Shown: positions 1 to 7,166 of the stretch, in pieces
How the letters are laid out: every line of letters starts with the position of its first letter
Numbering within the stretch: position 1 is the first letter of the stretch
Origin: Glaciimonas sp.
GTDB lineage: Bacteria > Pseudomonadota > Gammaproteobacteria > Burkholderiales > Burkholderiaceae
NCBI GenBank assembly: GCA_014377145.1
Contig: JACMQE010000278.1
Location: 1-10,320 of the forward strand
Length of the DNA stretch: 10,320 nt
Reading direction: 5' to 3'
The notes under the pieces: generated by a model
Seen by the model: only the letters and a program-made list of their open reading frames with translations
Database searches by the model: none
What the model was told of the DNA's origin: nothing
Program-made: the position numbers and the translations under genes

Positions 1-1
1 G

Positions 2-2286
2 ATCTTGCGCATCAACGCGTGGAGTTGGTTGGTTGCGATTACGCTTTGGATAATCGTTGGTTTTCAGTTGGTGGAGATTGGCCTGCTAGCGATCATCTTG
101 CTAGTTTTGTTGCTTTTTTCACCAGCATTAATTGTTGCCATTAAATCGCTGCGGATATGCTTATTGAGTAAGCCGATTCTGGGAATTTTTAAACGTATTT
201 TGCCACGCATGTCGCACACTGAGCGCATCCAATTGAAGCAGGAACCATCTGGTGGGGTGCAGAGTTATTTTCAGGAAAATCTAACTGGAACAAATTACTA
301 TCATTGGCAGCACCCTCCTTAAGCGAGGGGGAACAAGCATTTTTAGACAATGAAGTAAAACAATTGTGCGGATTGGTCACCGCTTGGGAAACCACCGAAG
401 TCTGGCAGAACTTATCCCCAAAGGCGTGGCAGCTTATCAAGGAGAAGGGATTTCTCGGGATGATCATCCCGAGGCAATATGGTGGCAAAGAGTTCTCTGC
501 CTATATGCATTCACAAGTGATCATGAAACTGTCATCACACTGCTCGGCGGCAGCGATTTCTGTAACAGGAGTACGGTACTGATGCACAAAAAGACTATTA
601 CTTGCCGTGTTTGGCGGCTGGACGAGATTTTCCTTGTTTTGCGTTGATCAAGCCCATATGCTGGTTCCGATGCAGCAGCTATCCCCGATGTGGGGGTAGT
701 GTGCAAAGATGTGTACCAAGGTCAGGAAATGTTAGGTTTTCGTATCACGTGGGACAAACGCTATATCACGTTAGGACCGATTGCTACCCTGCTCGGGGTG
801 GCGTTCGGGTTCATGATCCAGAAGGTCTGCTTTCCAGCGAAGGCAGGTTTGGGGTGCATGGCGGGGGTGATCACGAGATTACTTGCGCATTGATTCCCAC
901 TAACTATCCTTGGGTCGTCATCGGGTGGCGTCATTGGCCGCTGGATGACGTTTTTCAAAATGGACCCACATATGGAAAAGACGTTTTTATTCCGCTGGAA
1001 TAGGTCATCGGCGGACTGGTCCAGATTGGCGAGGGCTGACATATGTTGATGAAATGTCTGGCGGCGGGCCGCGCCATTTCGCTACCATCGTTAACGGTCG
1101 GTTTTTTCAAGATGGCGGTGCGCGGTACCAGCGCTTATGTTGCTATGGGTAATCAATTCAAGATTCCAATCGGTAAGTTTGAGGGGATTCATGAAATGCT
1201 GGCACGCACGTGCGGCAATCTCTATCTGATCGATACCACGCGCAGATTATCAGCGATGGCGGTAGATCGCGGCGAGAAGCCATCGGTCATTTCAGCGATT
1301 TCCAAACATCATGTGATCGAACGAGTCCGCGTCATCGTCAACGCTGGCATGGATATTCTGGGCGGCAAAGACATTTGTATGGGCCAAGTAATTTTCTAGC
1401 ATGGACCCATCAGCAAATACCGATTGCGATTACTGCTGAAGGTGCAAACATCCTGACGCGTTGCCTGATTATTTTCGATCAGGCATTTTTCGGACATGTT
1501 AGTTTTATCTTCGCCAACGTTGCACGCACCTTATTGGGCGGCCTCTCGGCAGGCATTTTTCTGATAGCACCAAAAGTCGCCCTGGTCGAATTGCGACATT
1601 TTTATCGCGCTGTGAACCGTTTATCGACCGCATTTGCGCTGCTGAGCGATGCGTCAATGTTTGTGCTGGGCGATTCGCTTAAATTTCGCGAACGGATTTC
1701 GGCAAGATTGGGCGATGCGCTATCACAGCTGTATCTGGCATCAAGTGTGCTCAAGCGCTATGAAGACGATGGTCGTCAATCGGATGATTTGCCGTATGTA
1801 CATTGGGCTGCGCAAGATGCATTGCATCAGGCGCAAGAAGTTTATCTAGCTGTATTAGCGAATTATCCGAATCGAGCTCTGGCCTTGATGCTGTGGCTAT
1901 GGGTGTTTCCGTTTGGTCGCTCTTACCACCAACCGTCCGATGCGCTCGATAGCACACTGGCGCGGGTAATGCAGACCGATGGGGCCAGTCGGGACCGCGC
2001 TTTGATTGTCGATATTTATTTTCCTAGCCATACGCATGTACCGACCTCCTATGGGGAGATTGCTTTTAAGTTGATTATGCAAGTCAATACGATTGAGATG
2101 CGTCTGAAACAGATGATCAAAGAAGAAATCCTAGCCCTGATTCCACAAAGTCTGATTGCAATGCAAAACTGGATCGCGGCGGTAGCGACTGGCGGATTTA
2201 TTACGCCGGAAGAAAATCAGATCCTCAGCGATTTTGCCTATTGCGGTGATACCAGCGTGCAGGTCGATGATTTTCCGCAAGATTGA
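2..2286 (+). pseudogene. fadE: fadE pseudogene: membrane-associated acyl-CoA dehydrogenase, 5'-partial
   Basis: FadE catalyses the first, FAD-dependent oxidation of acyl-CoA in beta-oxidation. The remnant is collinear with E. coli FadE (814 aa). A hydrophobic N-terminus with two membrane segments (about 17-160) runs in from the left edge, then PRMSHTER and EAGTIWW (235-255), EQAFLD, GMIIPRQYGG (about 460-486), [60 protein letters not shown] (the EGAN glutamate at 1438-1440 is the likely catalytic base) and RERISARLGDALSQLYLAS. Frame changes occur near 230, 565 (with loss of about 11 codons), 645, 804 and 1387. In-frame stops are TAG at 1001-1003 and TGA at 1037-1039, the latter at a Trp position. 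About 30 codons are missing near 1483. The frame closes at 2286 after VQVDDFPQD; a lysine-rich tail in another frame (2277-2408) may be the displaced C-terminus. The identity is secure, and no functional product is plausible. Confidence 0.93.
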
Positions 2287-2319
2287 AACCGGCAACAGGC
2301 GCTGCAAAAAAGGCATCAG

Positions 2320-2349
2320 TTGACCCATTAGCAATACCATCAGTATTAA
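2320..2349 (+). promoter_or_regulatory. possible sigma70-type promoter for speG
   Basis: TTGACC (2320-2325) and TATTAA (2344-2349) are separated by 18 bases. The -35 matches the consensus at five of six positions and the -10 at four of six. It lies in the decayed 3' tail of fadE, about 120 bases before the speG ATG, on the coding strand. No other pair in 2287-2471 looked better to me. This is consensus matching by eye only. Confidence 0.3.
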
Positions 2350-2471
2350 GTAATAAACAAACGAAGAAACAAATGAAGGGATCACAACCACAAAACCAGC
2401 ATTATTGATACAAAAGTAACGCCACACGAAGCACAACAGAAAGCACTTCAGGATTTTTGAATAGAAAACTT

Positions 2472-3008
2472 ATGACTACACTTACCAAACCCGGCGTCAG
2501 ATTGCGTCCTTTAGAAAGGGACGACTTACATTTTGTCCATAAACTCGACAACAATAGTCACATCATGCGGTACTGGTTTGAAGAACCGTACGAAGCCTAC
2601 GTCGAACTTGTGCAACTCTACGATCAACATATTCACGCTCAAGGTGAGCGGCGATTTATTTTGGAGAGCGATGCAGGCGAAATGGTTGGGTTGGTCGAAT
2701 TGGTTGAAATCAATTATATCCATCGACGTGCAGAGTTTCAGATCATCGTCGCCCCTATCGCACAGGGTAAAGGCTATGCCGAGTTAGCGACCCGGCTGGC
2801 GATTGAATACGCATTTTGCGTTCTCAATCTATATAAGCTTTGTCTGTATGTCGATAAAGAAAATAAAAAAGCGATTCATATTTACGACAAATGTGGTTTC
2901 ACGTTAGAGAGTGAATTACGCAGCGAGTTTTTCGTCGACGGCGTATATCGCGATGCAATCCGAATGTGTATGTTTCAACCAGAATATCTGGCTAAACTTG
3001 ACCGTTAG
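2472..3008 (+). CDS. speG: spermidine N-acetyltransferase SpeG (GNAT family), intact
   Basis: SpeG is a cytoplasmic GNAT enzyme that transfers acetyl from acetyl-CoA to spermidine or spermine, relieving polyamine excess. The 178-aa product aligns without gaps over nearly the whole E. coli protein (186 aa). It has [10 protein letters not shown] near residue 10, the polyamine-site segment [20 protein letters not shown] (26-45), [10 protein letters not shown] (84-93), the acetyl-CoA loop QGKGYA (98-103), [14 protein letters not shown] (118-131) and [10 protein letters not shown], whose Tyr138 corresponds to catalytic Tyr134 of E. coli SpeG. I chose the ATG at 2472 because homology begins a few residues later. 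An in-frame TTG at 2457 is possible, but the nearest AGGA (2450-2453) is too close to it, and neither start has a strong ribosome-binding site. The gene is monocistronic, flanked by dead genes and closed by its own terminator. Its intactness beside such decay suggests continued selection. Confidence 0.96.
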   Translation: MTTLTKPGVRLRPLERDDLHFVHKLDNNSHIMRYWFEEPYEAYVELVQLYDQHIHAQGERRFILESDAGEMVGLVELVEINYIHRRAEFQIIVAPIAQGKGYAELATRLAIEYAFCVLNLYKLCLYVDKENKKAIHIYDKCGFTLESELRSEFFVDGVYRDAIRMCMFQPEYLAKLDR

Positions 3009-3027
3009 TACGGTAATCGATCTGGCA

Positions 3028-3063
3028 ACGTAAAAACAGCGGTAATTGCCGCTGTTTTTACGT
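3028..3063. terminator. bidirectional intrinsic terminator between speG and sbcB
   Basis: Arms ACGTAAAAACAGCGG (3028-3042) and CCGCTGTTTTTACGT (3049-3063) form a perfect 15-bp stem with a six-base loop TAATTG. The A5 and T5 runs flank the GC-rich core symmetrically, so each strand reads as hairpin plus U-run. It starts 20 bases after the speG stop and lies 35 bases beyond the sbcB stop on the other strand, as expected for a shared terminator of convergent genes. Confidence 0.85.
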
Positions 3064-3097
3064 CCTTATCCATTGAGGTGATTGCCTTTAATATTCC

Positions 3098-4517
3098 TTA
3101 GTCACATTGCGGCGCAATCATTTCCACATATTCATACAATTCCTCCAGAATTTTCTTGCCGCGCGCATCCACATTTTCTGACAATGCGTAATATTGACGC
3201 AAAAAAATCGTCAATATTACGCGTCCCGGCCGCGTCGTCAAATAAGCGGGCTGCGCGATGTTTTTCCCAGCGCTGGCTTTCTTCTTCTGACAAAAGGTGT
3301 GCGGAAAATTGCGGGCACGATAACGGAACAGCAATTCTGCTAGCCATGGGTCGTCGAAGTGGGGGTCGGCACCGCTTAGCTTTTGCGGCGACATCGTGCG
3401 TAAGTCGGTCAGTGTGTGGCGATCGTGATTGCCGATAAAGCCACCATACAAATCTTCATCGACATCAATCGGTGCTTCCTTGGGGCGCTTGAATACTTGT
3501 CCCCATATTATGCTAAAATCTGGCACCTTTGATACGGTATCTGCATGTTTTAGCGCCAATTCATATTCTATTCCCCATTTCTTGGCCATTTCAGGGGCTA
3601 ACGTTTTCAGATTACCGATCACCATCGGTGATTTGTTCATGTGAATCAATTTCAACGGCAAGCGTGCCATGTCTTCCGGCAGGTCGGCGATTTTGTTAAA
3701 CAAGCGCATCCGCACGGTTTCTGGGGGCAGCGCAAATAACTCGCTGGGATCGAAGGCAAGATTCCAGGCCAATATTTCGTTCTTATTGGTCGGATGCAAG
3801 GCTAGCTGCCAAATCAGCGTGATACAACCTTACTCAGCAGAAAACATGACAGATATATGCAAGAAAATTTCGTTGGTAGACACAGCTCCGTGGCAACGCG
3901 TTCTTTTTTGTGCAGCCCCAGGCAAAAGTCGTATAGTTTGGGTTAATGCTGCTGGACGAGCCGCGCTAACGCAATCGTGGCACGCACATCCGATAGCGCA
4001 TCATGCGCCCCTTCATGACTGATGCCATTCGTGGCAGTCAGATGTTCCAGTCGAAAACTAGGGCGGCCTTCAGTATTGGCGGGCCACTGTATGCCTTCCG
4101 AACGCAACGCGTAAGTGGTCCGTACCACGTCCAGAATATCCCAGCGACCGCACCGGTTTTGCCGTTCGCGGGAATACGGCTTGATCAAATTACGCCAAAA
4201 CATGAAGCGCGTGATTTCATCATCGAAGCGGATCGTGTTGTAACCAACGCCGATAGTGCCTTGTTTCGAAAATACACGTTCAATCTCGGCTGCAAACTGA
4301 TATTCGGGTATCCCACGCTGCAAACATTGCTGCGGCGTAATGTAGGTAATTAGGCAAGACTGCGGGCCGGGTAAAAAATCAGGAGCAAGTTTGCAATACA
4401 ACATGATCGGTGTACCGATTTCATTCAATTCACCATCGGTGCGGCGCCGGGCGGTCACGGCGTGGTTGCCCCCCCAAAGGCTTTGTATTCGTGTCGTAAC
4501 AGACTAGCCTCACTCAT
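3098..4517 (-). pseudogene. sbcB: sbcB pseudogene: exodeoxyribonuclease I
   Basis: ExoI is a 3'-5' single-strand DNA exonuclease of the DEDD family (E. coli 475 aa) acting in recombination and mismatch repair. Reading down from the ATG at 4517 (GGAG at 4528-4531 as ribosome-binding site), the remnant shows HEYKAFGG, NEIGTPIMLYCKLAPDFLP, GYNTIRFDDEITRFMFWRNL, GRWDILDVVRTTYALRSEGI, PSFRLEHLTATNG, AHDALSDVRATIALARL, HPTNKNEILAWNLAFDPSEL, HMNKSPMVIGNLKTL, DVDEDLYGGFIGNHDR, LFRYRARNFPHT and the C-terminal LYEYVEMIAP. Lesions: a frame change at a G7 run (C7 at 4469-4475) with loss of about 12 codons; TAA at 3943-3945 for the Gln before PKLYDF; a frame change near 3870; TAA at 3830-3832; and two opposite frame changes near 3298 and 3200. 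The first catalytic motif, HDYETFG in active enzymes, is changed at both acidic residues. Total span (473 codons) is close to the original length. Confidence 0.95.
3186..3222. repeat. perfect 14-bp inverted repeat inside sbcB
   Basis: GCGTAATATTGACG (3186-3199) and CGTCAATATTACGC (3209-3222) are exact reverse complements around the nine-base loop CAAAAAAAT. It lies within the C-terminal coding part of the sbcB pseudogene, not between genes, and one arm holds one of the gene's frameshifts. It resembles a terminator only superficially: the stem is AT-rich and no U-run follows the arm. Confidence 0.85.
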
Positions 4518-4548
4518 TTGTAAATAACTCCAATTTTTTCATAACGAA

Positions 4549-4578
4549 ATAGTAGCAAATCCTAATGATAATGCGCAA
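4549..4578 (-). promoter_or_regulatory. possible sbcB promoter
   Basis: On the minus strand, TTGCGC (plus-strand 4573-4578) and TACTAT (4549-4554) are separated by 18 bases, 32 bases upstream of the sbcB ATG and just before its ribosome-binding site. The -35 match is partial. Found by eye only. Confidence 0.3.
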
Positions 4579-5164
4579 ACGCCCTTGTACTTTACTATTA
4601 GTCATCAGCAGCTCATCAAAATGTCAACAAAACTTGGGGAGGGAGTACTGAAGTCGGTCGTACCTGAATCGTAGGAACGATTCGTCCATATTTTATTTGA
4701 CGTTTGATCCACCGGGTTTCGCTCCTTAAGCGCTACGTAGAAATTGGCGAAGTGATGTATACGATCATCATAAAAAAATCGCTGCAATTGTTTTAAGTAT
4801 TGTGGGGATCTCTCGTAAGGACATTAAGCTTAATATGTAAGAAAACAGCATATTGACGGTCTAGTTCAGATGCTGAAGATAAAATGGCCAGTAGCCAGTA
4901 TTGGGGACTTTTGGCTACGCCACTGAATTTTTTGGTATTTTAAATGCAAATATAGCAGCTGCGTTGCATGGCAACCTCAGCCGTCTATTTTGTCAAGCTT
5001 CGATTGTTGCTCTTTGAAGCCCCGCATCTAGCTTCTGCACTTTCTAAAACACCAAAGATAGTCCGATTACTGATCGCCCATTAAAACAACAGAACGCTCA
5101 CCGCGCCTTCTATCACTGTTTAACAAATGACGGCAGCTTTCAAAGTGCTTTTTTTGGAACCGTT
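4579..5164. other. gene-poor region upstream of sbcB and the LysR remnant
   Basis: I see no gene, tRNA or mobile element that I can support here. On the minus strand about 60-70 codons (roughly 4827-4605) are open, with LQRFFYDDRIHHFANFYVAL as the most protein-like part. Shorter open pieces lie upstream on the same strand, broken by stops and frame changes. I do not recognise a family. LysR-type regulators are often divergent from a target gene, so this may be an eroded target, but that is only inference. The region is moderately A+T-rich. Confidence 0.4.
4666..4683. repeat. small perfect hairpin in the gene-poor region
   Basis: GAATCGT (4666-4672) and ACGATTC (4677-4683) form a 7-bp inverted repeat with the loop AGGA. 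It could be an operator-like dyad or chance. No promoter or gene end is attached to it. Confidence 0.35.
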
Positions 5165-5650
5165 ATGGAACTTCGGCAAGTACGTTATTTTGTGCTCGTC
5201 ATCGGGCAAGGCGGCATATACCGCGTCGCTCGTGAGCTTGGTGTCGTCACTTCTGCACTCAGCCAGCAAATAAGTCGTCTTGAAAACGAACTATCGACGC
5301 GTTTATTACAGCGCACGTCGAGCGGTGTCAAACCTACTGGTGTCGAACTTGCGTTCTTGCATCAGGCACAAAACTCGCATTGCGTCATGTTGATGACGCG
5401 GCACGCGCCGCACAGCAAGCCTGGTTGTCGGGCCAACGTCAGCGTCGGTATGGCGCCCAGCACTACCAGCGCGTACGCGGTTTGTCTTTCATGCGTGCGA
5501 GGCGAGAACGTTATCCCGATGTACGGTTGTATATGGTAGAGAATCTGTCGGGTCATCTGACGGCCATGGTGAGTGCCCAGCAAATCGATCTTGCGATCCT
5601 ATTCCATGCCGATCCGTCTCAGCATCGCGCCCTGTCCTGTATGATGAACC
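5165..5650 (+). pseudogene. LysR-type transcriptional regulator pseudogene, 3'-truncated
   Basis: The start ATG has GGAA five bases upstream. The N-terminus MELRQVRYFVLVIGQGG leads into the winged helix-turn-helix (ARELGVVTSALSQQISRLE, then LLQRTSSGVKPT), the standard LysR DNA-binding domain. Homology then moves frame: LRHVDDAARAAQQAWLSGQ (about 5374-5436), VSVGMAPSTTSA (5438-5473, after one extra base at about 5437), then LSFMRARRERYPDVRLYMVE and LSGHLTAM with QQIDLAILFHADPS up to about 5630. The Nac/Cbl-like layout suggests an effector domain starting here, but roughly the last 130-150 residues of a normal 300-aa LysR protein are absent. At least three frameshifts plus the truncation make it non-functional beyond a possible 70-residue DNA-binding fragment. 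The target and effector cannot be read from what remains. Confidence 0.88.
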
Positions 5651-5830
5651 GAATTTGGCGCGAATGTCACACAGCGCTGAATGAAAAGCGTGAGGAGTTA
5701 AATGTATTAAGATCGAAAATATCGTTCAAACGCTTCTATTTACATTTTATTAACTAGAAAATATGTTGGTTGAAGAGGTGTTAATGTTGGAAGGTTGTCA
5801 GATAAATTATTTTTTTACAACTATATAACA

Positions 5831-6252
5831 TGGTTGAACCTGAAATAAAATAATTAGCCCGTAGAATTCATAAAGCTGATAAATGCTATGAGGATTCGAA
5901 ATTGGTACTATTCTTTGGGAGCAATATTCTAATAGTGCGCCGCAACATGCGTGATGTTGATTGCGGTAATCATTGAATAAGAAAATATCATGTCTAAATT
6001 AGCGCTTAATAACAATACCCAAACCACCGGTTTTTCAGCATATTTGTATCTTTCTTTAAATGCATCGGCAATGCTTATGATTTATCGGAGGCAGCACGTA
6101 AAGAAGCGTATTTAGCTGAATCATCTGACTTATATGAGCTGGAATATCGTATTCGTCAACTAGATCGCGAAACTGTCCCATCCACAGCCTCGATGAAGAG
6201 TTTCTAATACATTACTTTTGTATTAACTGATTGGTTGAACTGAAAATTAGCC
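5831..6252. repeat. imperfect direct repeat pair flanking the small DUF3563-like gene
   Basis: The copy at 5831-5859 begins TGGTTGAACCTGAAA and ends ATTAGCC. The copy at 6232-6252 begins TGGTTGAACTGAAA and ends ATTAGCC. They share both ends but differ by a one-base and a seven-to-eight-base gap. The interval holds the small gene at 5990-6207. This could be a duplicated regulatory site, an old insertion scar or coincidence in A+T-rich DNA. Confidence 0.35.
5990..6207 (+). pseudogene. small DUF3563-like protein, probably frameshifted
   Basis: From 6070 to the TAA at 6205-6207 the frame reads NAYDLSEAARKEAYLAESSD, LYELEYRIRQLDRE and a short serine-rich tail. The pattern of charged residues, AYLAES.DLYELEYR.R.LDR, resembles the small DUF3563 proteins common in Burkholderiales, whose function is not known to me. 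That frame has no ATG upstream, only a stop at 6010-6012. The nearest plausible start, ATG at 5990, reads MSKLALNNNTQTTGFSAYLY in another frame and would need to shift near 6045-6052 to give LSFFKCIGNAYDL. I therefore call a one-base frameshift. No clear Shine-Dalgarno precedes 5990. The family call is from remembered pattern only. A short intact protein from a non-ATG start within 6013-6060 is the alternative. Confidence 0.5.
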
Positions 6253-6382
6253 TCAGCCTGTTAGTTTAGTCATTAGTTGTTGATTATTAGTAATAATTAG
6301 TGTGAATATCGTAAATAAAAAATTAAAGAAGTGAGGTTGTATCCACAACAGTCAATCGTTAAGGCGCACTCATGCATCAAAT

Positions 6383-6580
6383 ATGATCCAATACATTGGA
6401 CGCAAGGCTTTTAAGCTTCTTAGCTTTCGTTATGCGATGCGTTGTGAAGCCTATTTTAAACATCAGTTTGAATTTCACAACAGCGAGAAATATCCGACTG
6501 TTGGCGATACAGCGAAAAATGGGCCAACTATTCCCCGCCATTTCGTAAAAGCTGTGGATTCACGAAAATCGACATTATGA
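6383..6580 (+). CDS. hypothetical small ORF, doubtful
   Basis: This is a 65-codon frame from ATG (6383) to TGA (6578-6580), beginning MIQYIGRKAFKLLSFRYAM. It is basic and moderately aromatic, with no signal peptide, membrane segment or motif that I recognise. There is no Shine-Dalgarno before the ATG and no promoter I would defend. It lies between the DUF3563-like remnant and the end of the pilE remnant, which is convergent with it. In a region this degraded it may be a relic piece or chance. Confidence 0.25.
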   Translation: MIQYIGRKAFKLLSFRYAMRCEAYFKHQFEFHNSEKYPTVGDTAKNGPTIPRHFVKAVDSRKSTL

Positions 6581-6663
6581 TTTTCCGAGGGTGTGTTGAA
6601 TTTTGTGTAAGTCTTATTAACCTGTTCATGATCCAATACTACAAAAAAATATTGAACAAGTCA

Positions 6664-7070
6664 TCAGAACCCACCGTTCCAGCCTGCAACAGTCTGAGCT
6701 GATAGTTTATGGTCAAGCAGCGTACGTTTAGCGTTCCGCAGGCCGGATCACTGACAGGGATTACGTGTAGTACGTACCGAACCTTACCTGTACTTTCTAA
6801 TTTGATCGTATATATTTTTGTCCCGGTTTCTGGTGATGCGCGCATCTCATCAGGTAAGGCTTTTGGATAACAATTATTCACTGTGAATTCTCATTCCATG
6901 CAATTACTGGCTCGTAAGAGGACGGTTGCCGCTTGTGTACGGTTCAGTATTGCGAATATACGCGCATAACCAGGCGCAGCAATCACGCTCAACATGCCGA
7001 CGATGGCGACCACAACCATCAGTTCGATTAACGTAAAACCAGGTGGGTATAAGATGTATTTTTTGTGCAT
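6664..7070 (-). pseudogene. pilE: pilE-like type IV minor pilin pseudogene
   Basis: The ATG at 7070 has AGGA (plus-strand 7077-7080) six bases upstream. The product begins with a short basic leader and the prepilin peptidase site G|FTLIELMVVVAIVGM. The Glu at mature position 5 and the hydrophobic helix are intact, and they anchor the pilin in the inner membrane before assembly. RTQAATVLLRASNCME follows, then an in-frame TGA (6893-6891), best explained as CGA to TGA. The same frame resumes with EFTVNNCYPKALPDEMRASP, SGTKIYTIKL-like GTKIYTIKLESTG and SDPACGTLN, matching PilE proteins of the pilV-W-X-Y1-E operon. Near the end the frame shifts: LSAQTVAGWNGGF closes with TGA at 6664-6666, while the unshifted frame runs on to 6639. 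It lies 97 bases after the pilY1 remnant on the same strand. One nonsense codon and one late frameshift make it among the least decayed pseudogenes here. Confidence 0.9.
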
Positions 7071-7166
7071 CGGTGATCCTTTGATTGCTACAACGCTAGT
7101 GGTGATAGGAATGATCGATGTGAACCAGGGTAGGAATCTAGAACAGGCATCTCAAAAGATAGTTCT

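Noticed and set aside
2131..2436. A minus-strand frame encoding a hydrophobic 101-residue peptide.
   Set aside because: It overlaps the fadE C-terminal region in antisense. The hydrophobicity follows from the opposite-strand composition, and no start signal is evident.
3098..3799. A standalone C-terminal ExoI-like protein.
   Set aside because: It is the tail of the broken sbcB. Upstream homology continues past an in-frame stop, and it contains two further frame changes.
6616..6655. A hairpin after pilE as a terminator.
   Set aside because: The arms (TGTTCA/CAATA against TATTGAACA) pair only with an interior bulge, are AT-rich and lack a clear U-run in the right place.
1037..6893. TGA recoded as tryptophan, suggested by TGA in fadE (1037) and pilE (6891).
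   Set aside because: The pilE TGA is better explained as an Arg codon, TAG and TAA stops also interrupt genes, and many frameshifts exist. speG ends normally. Decay explains all of it.
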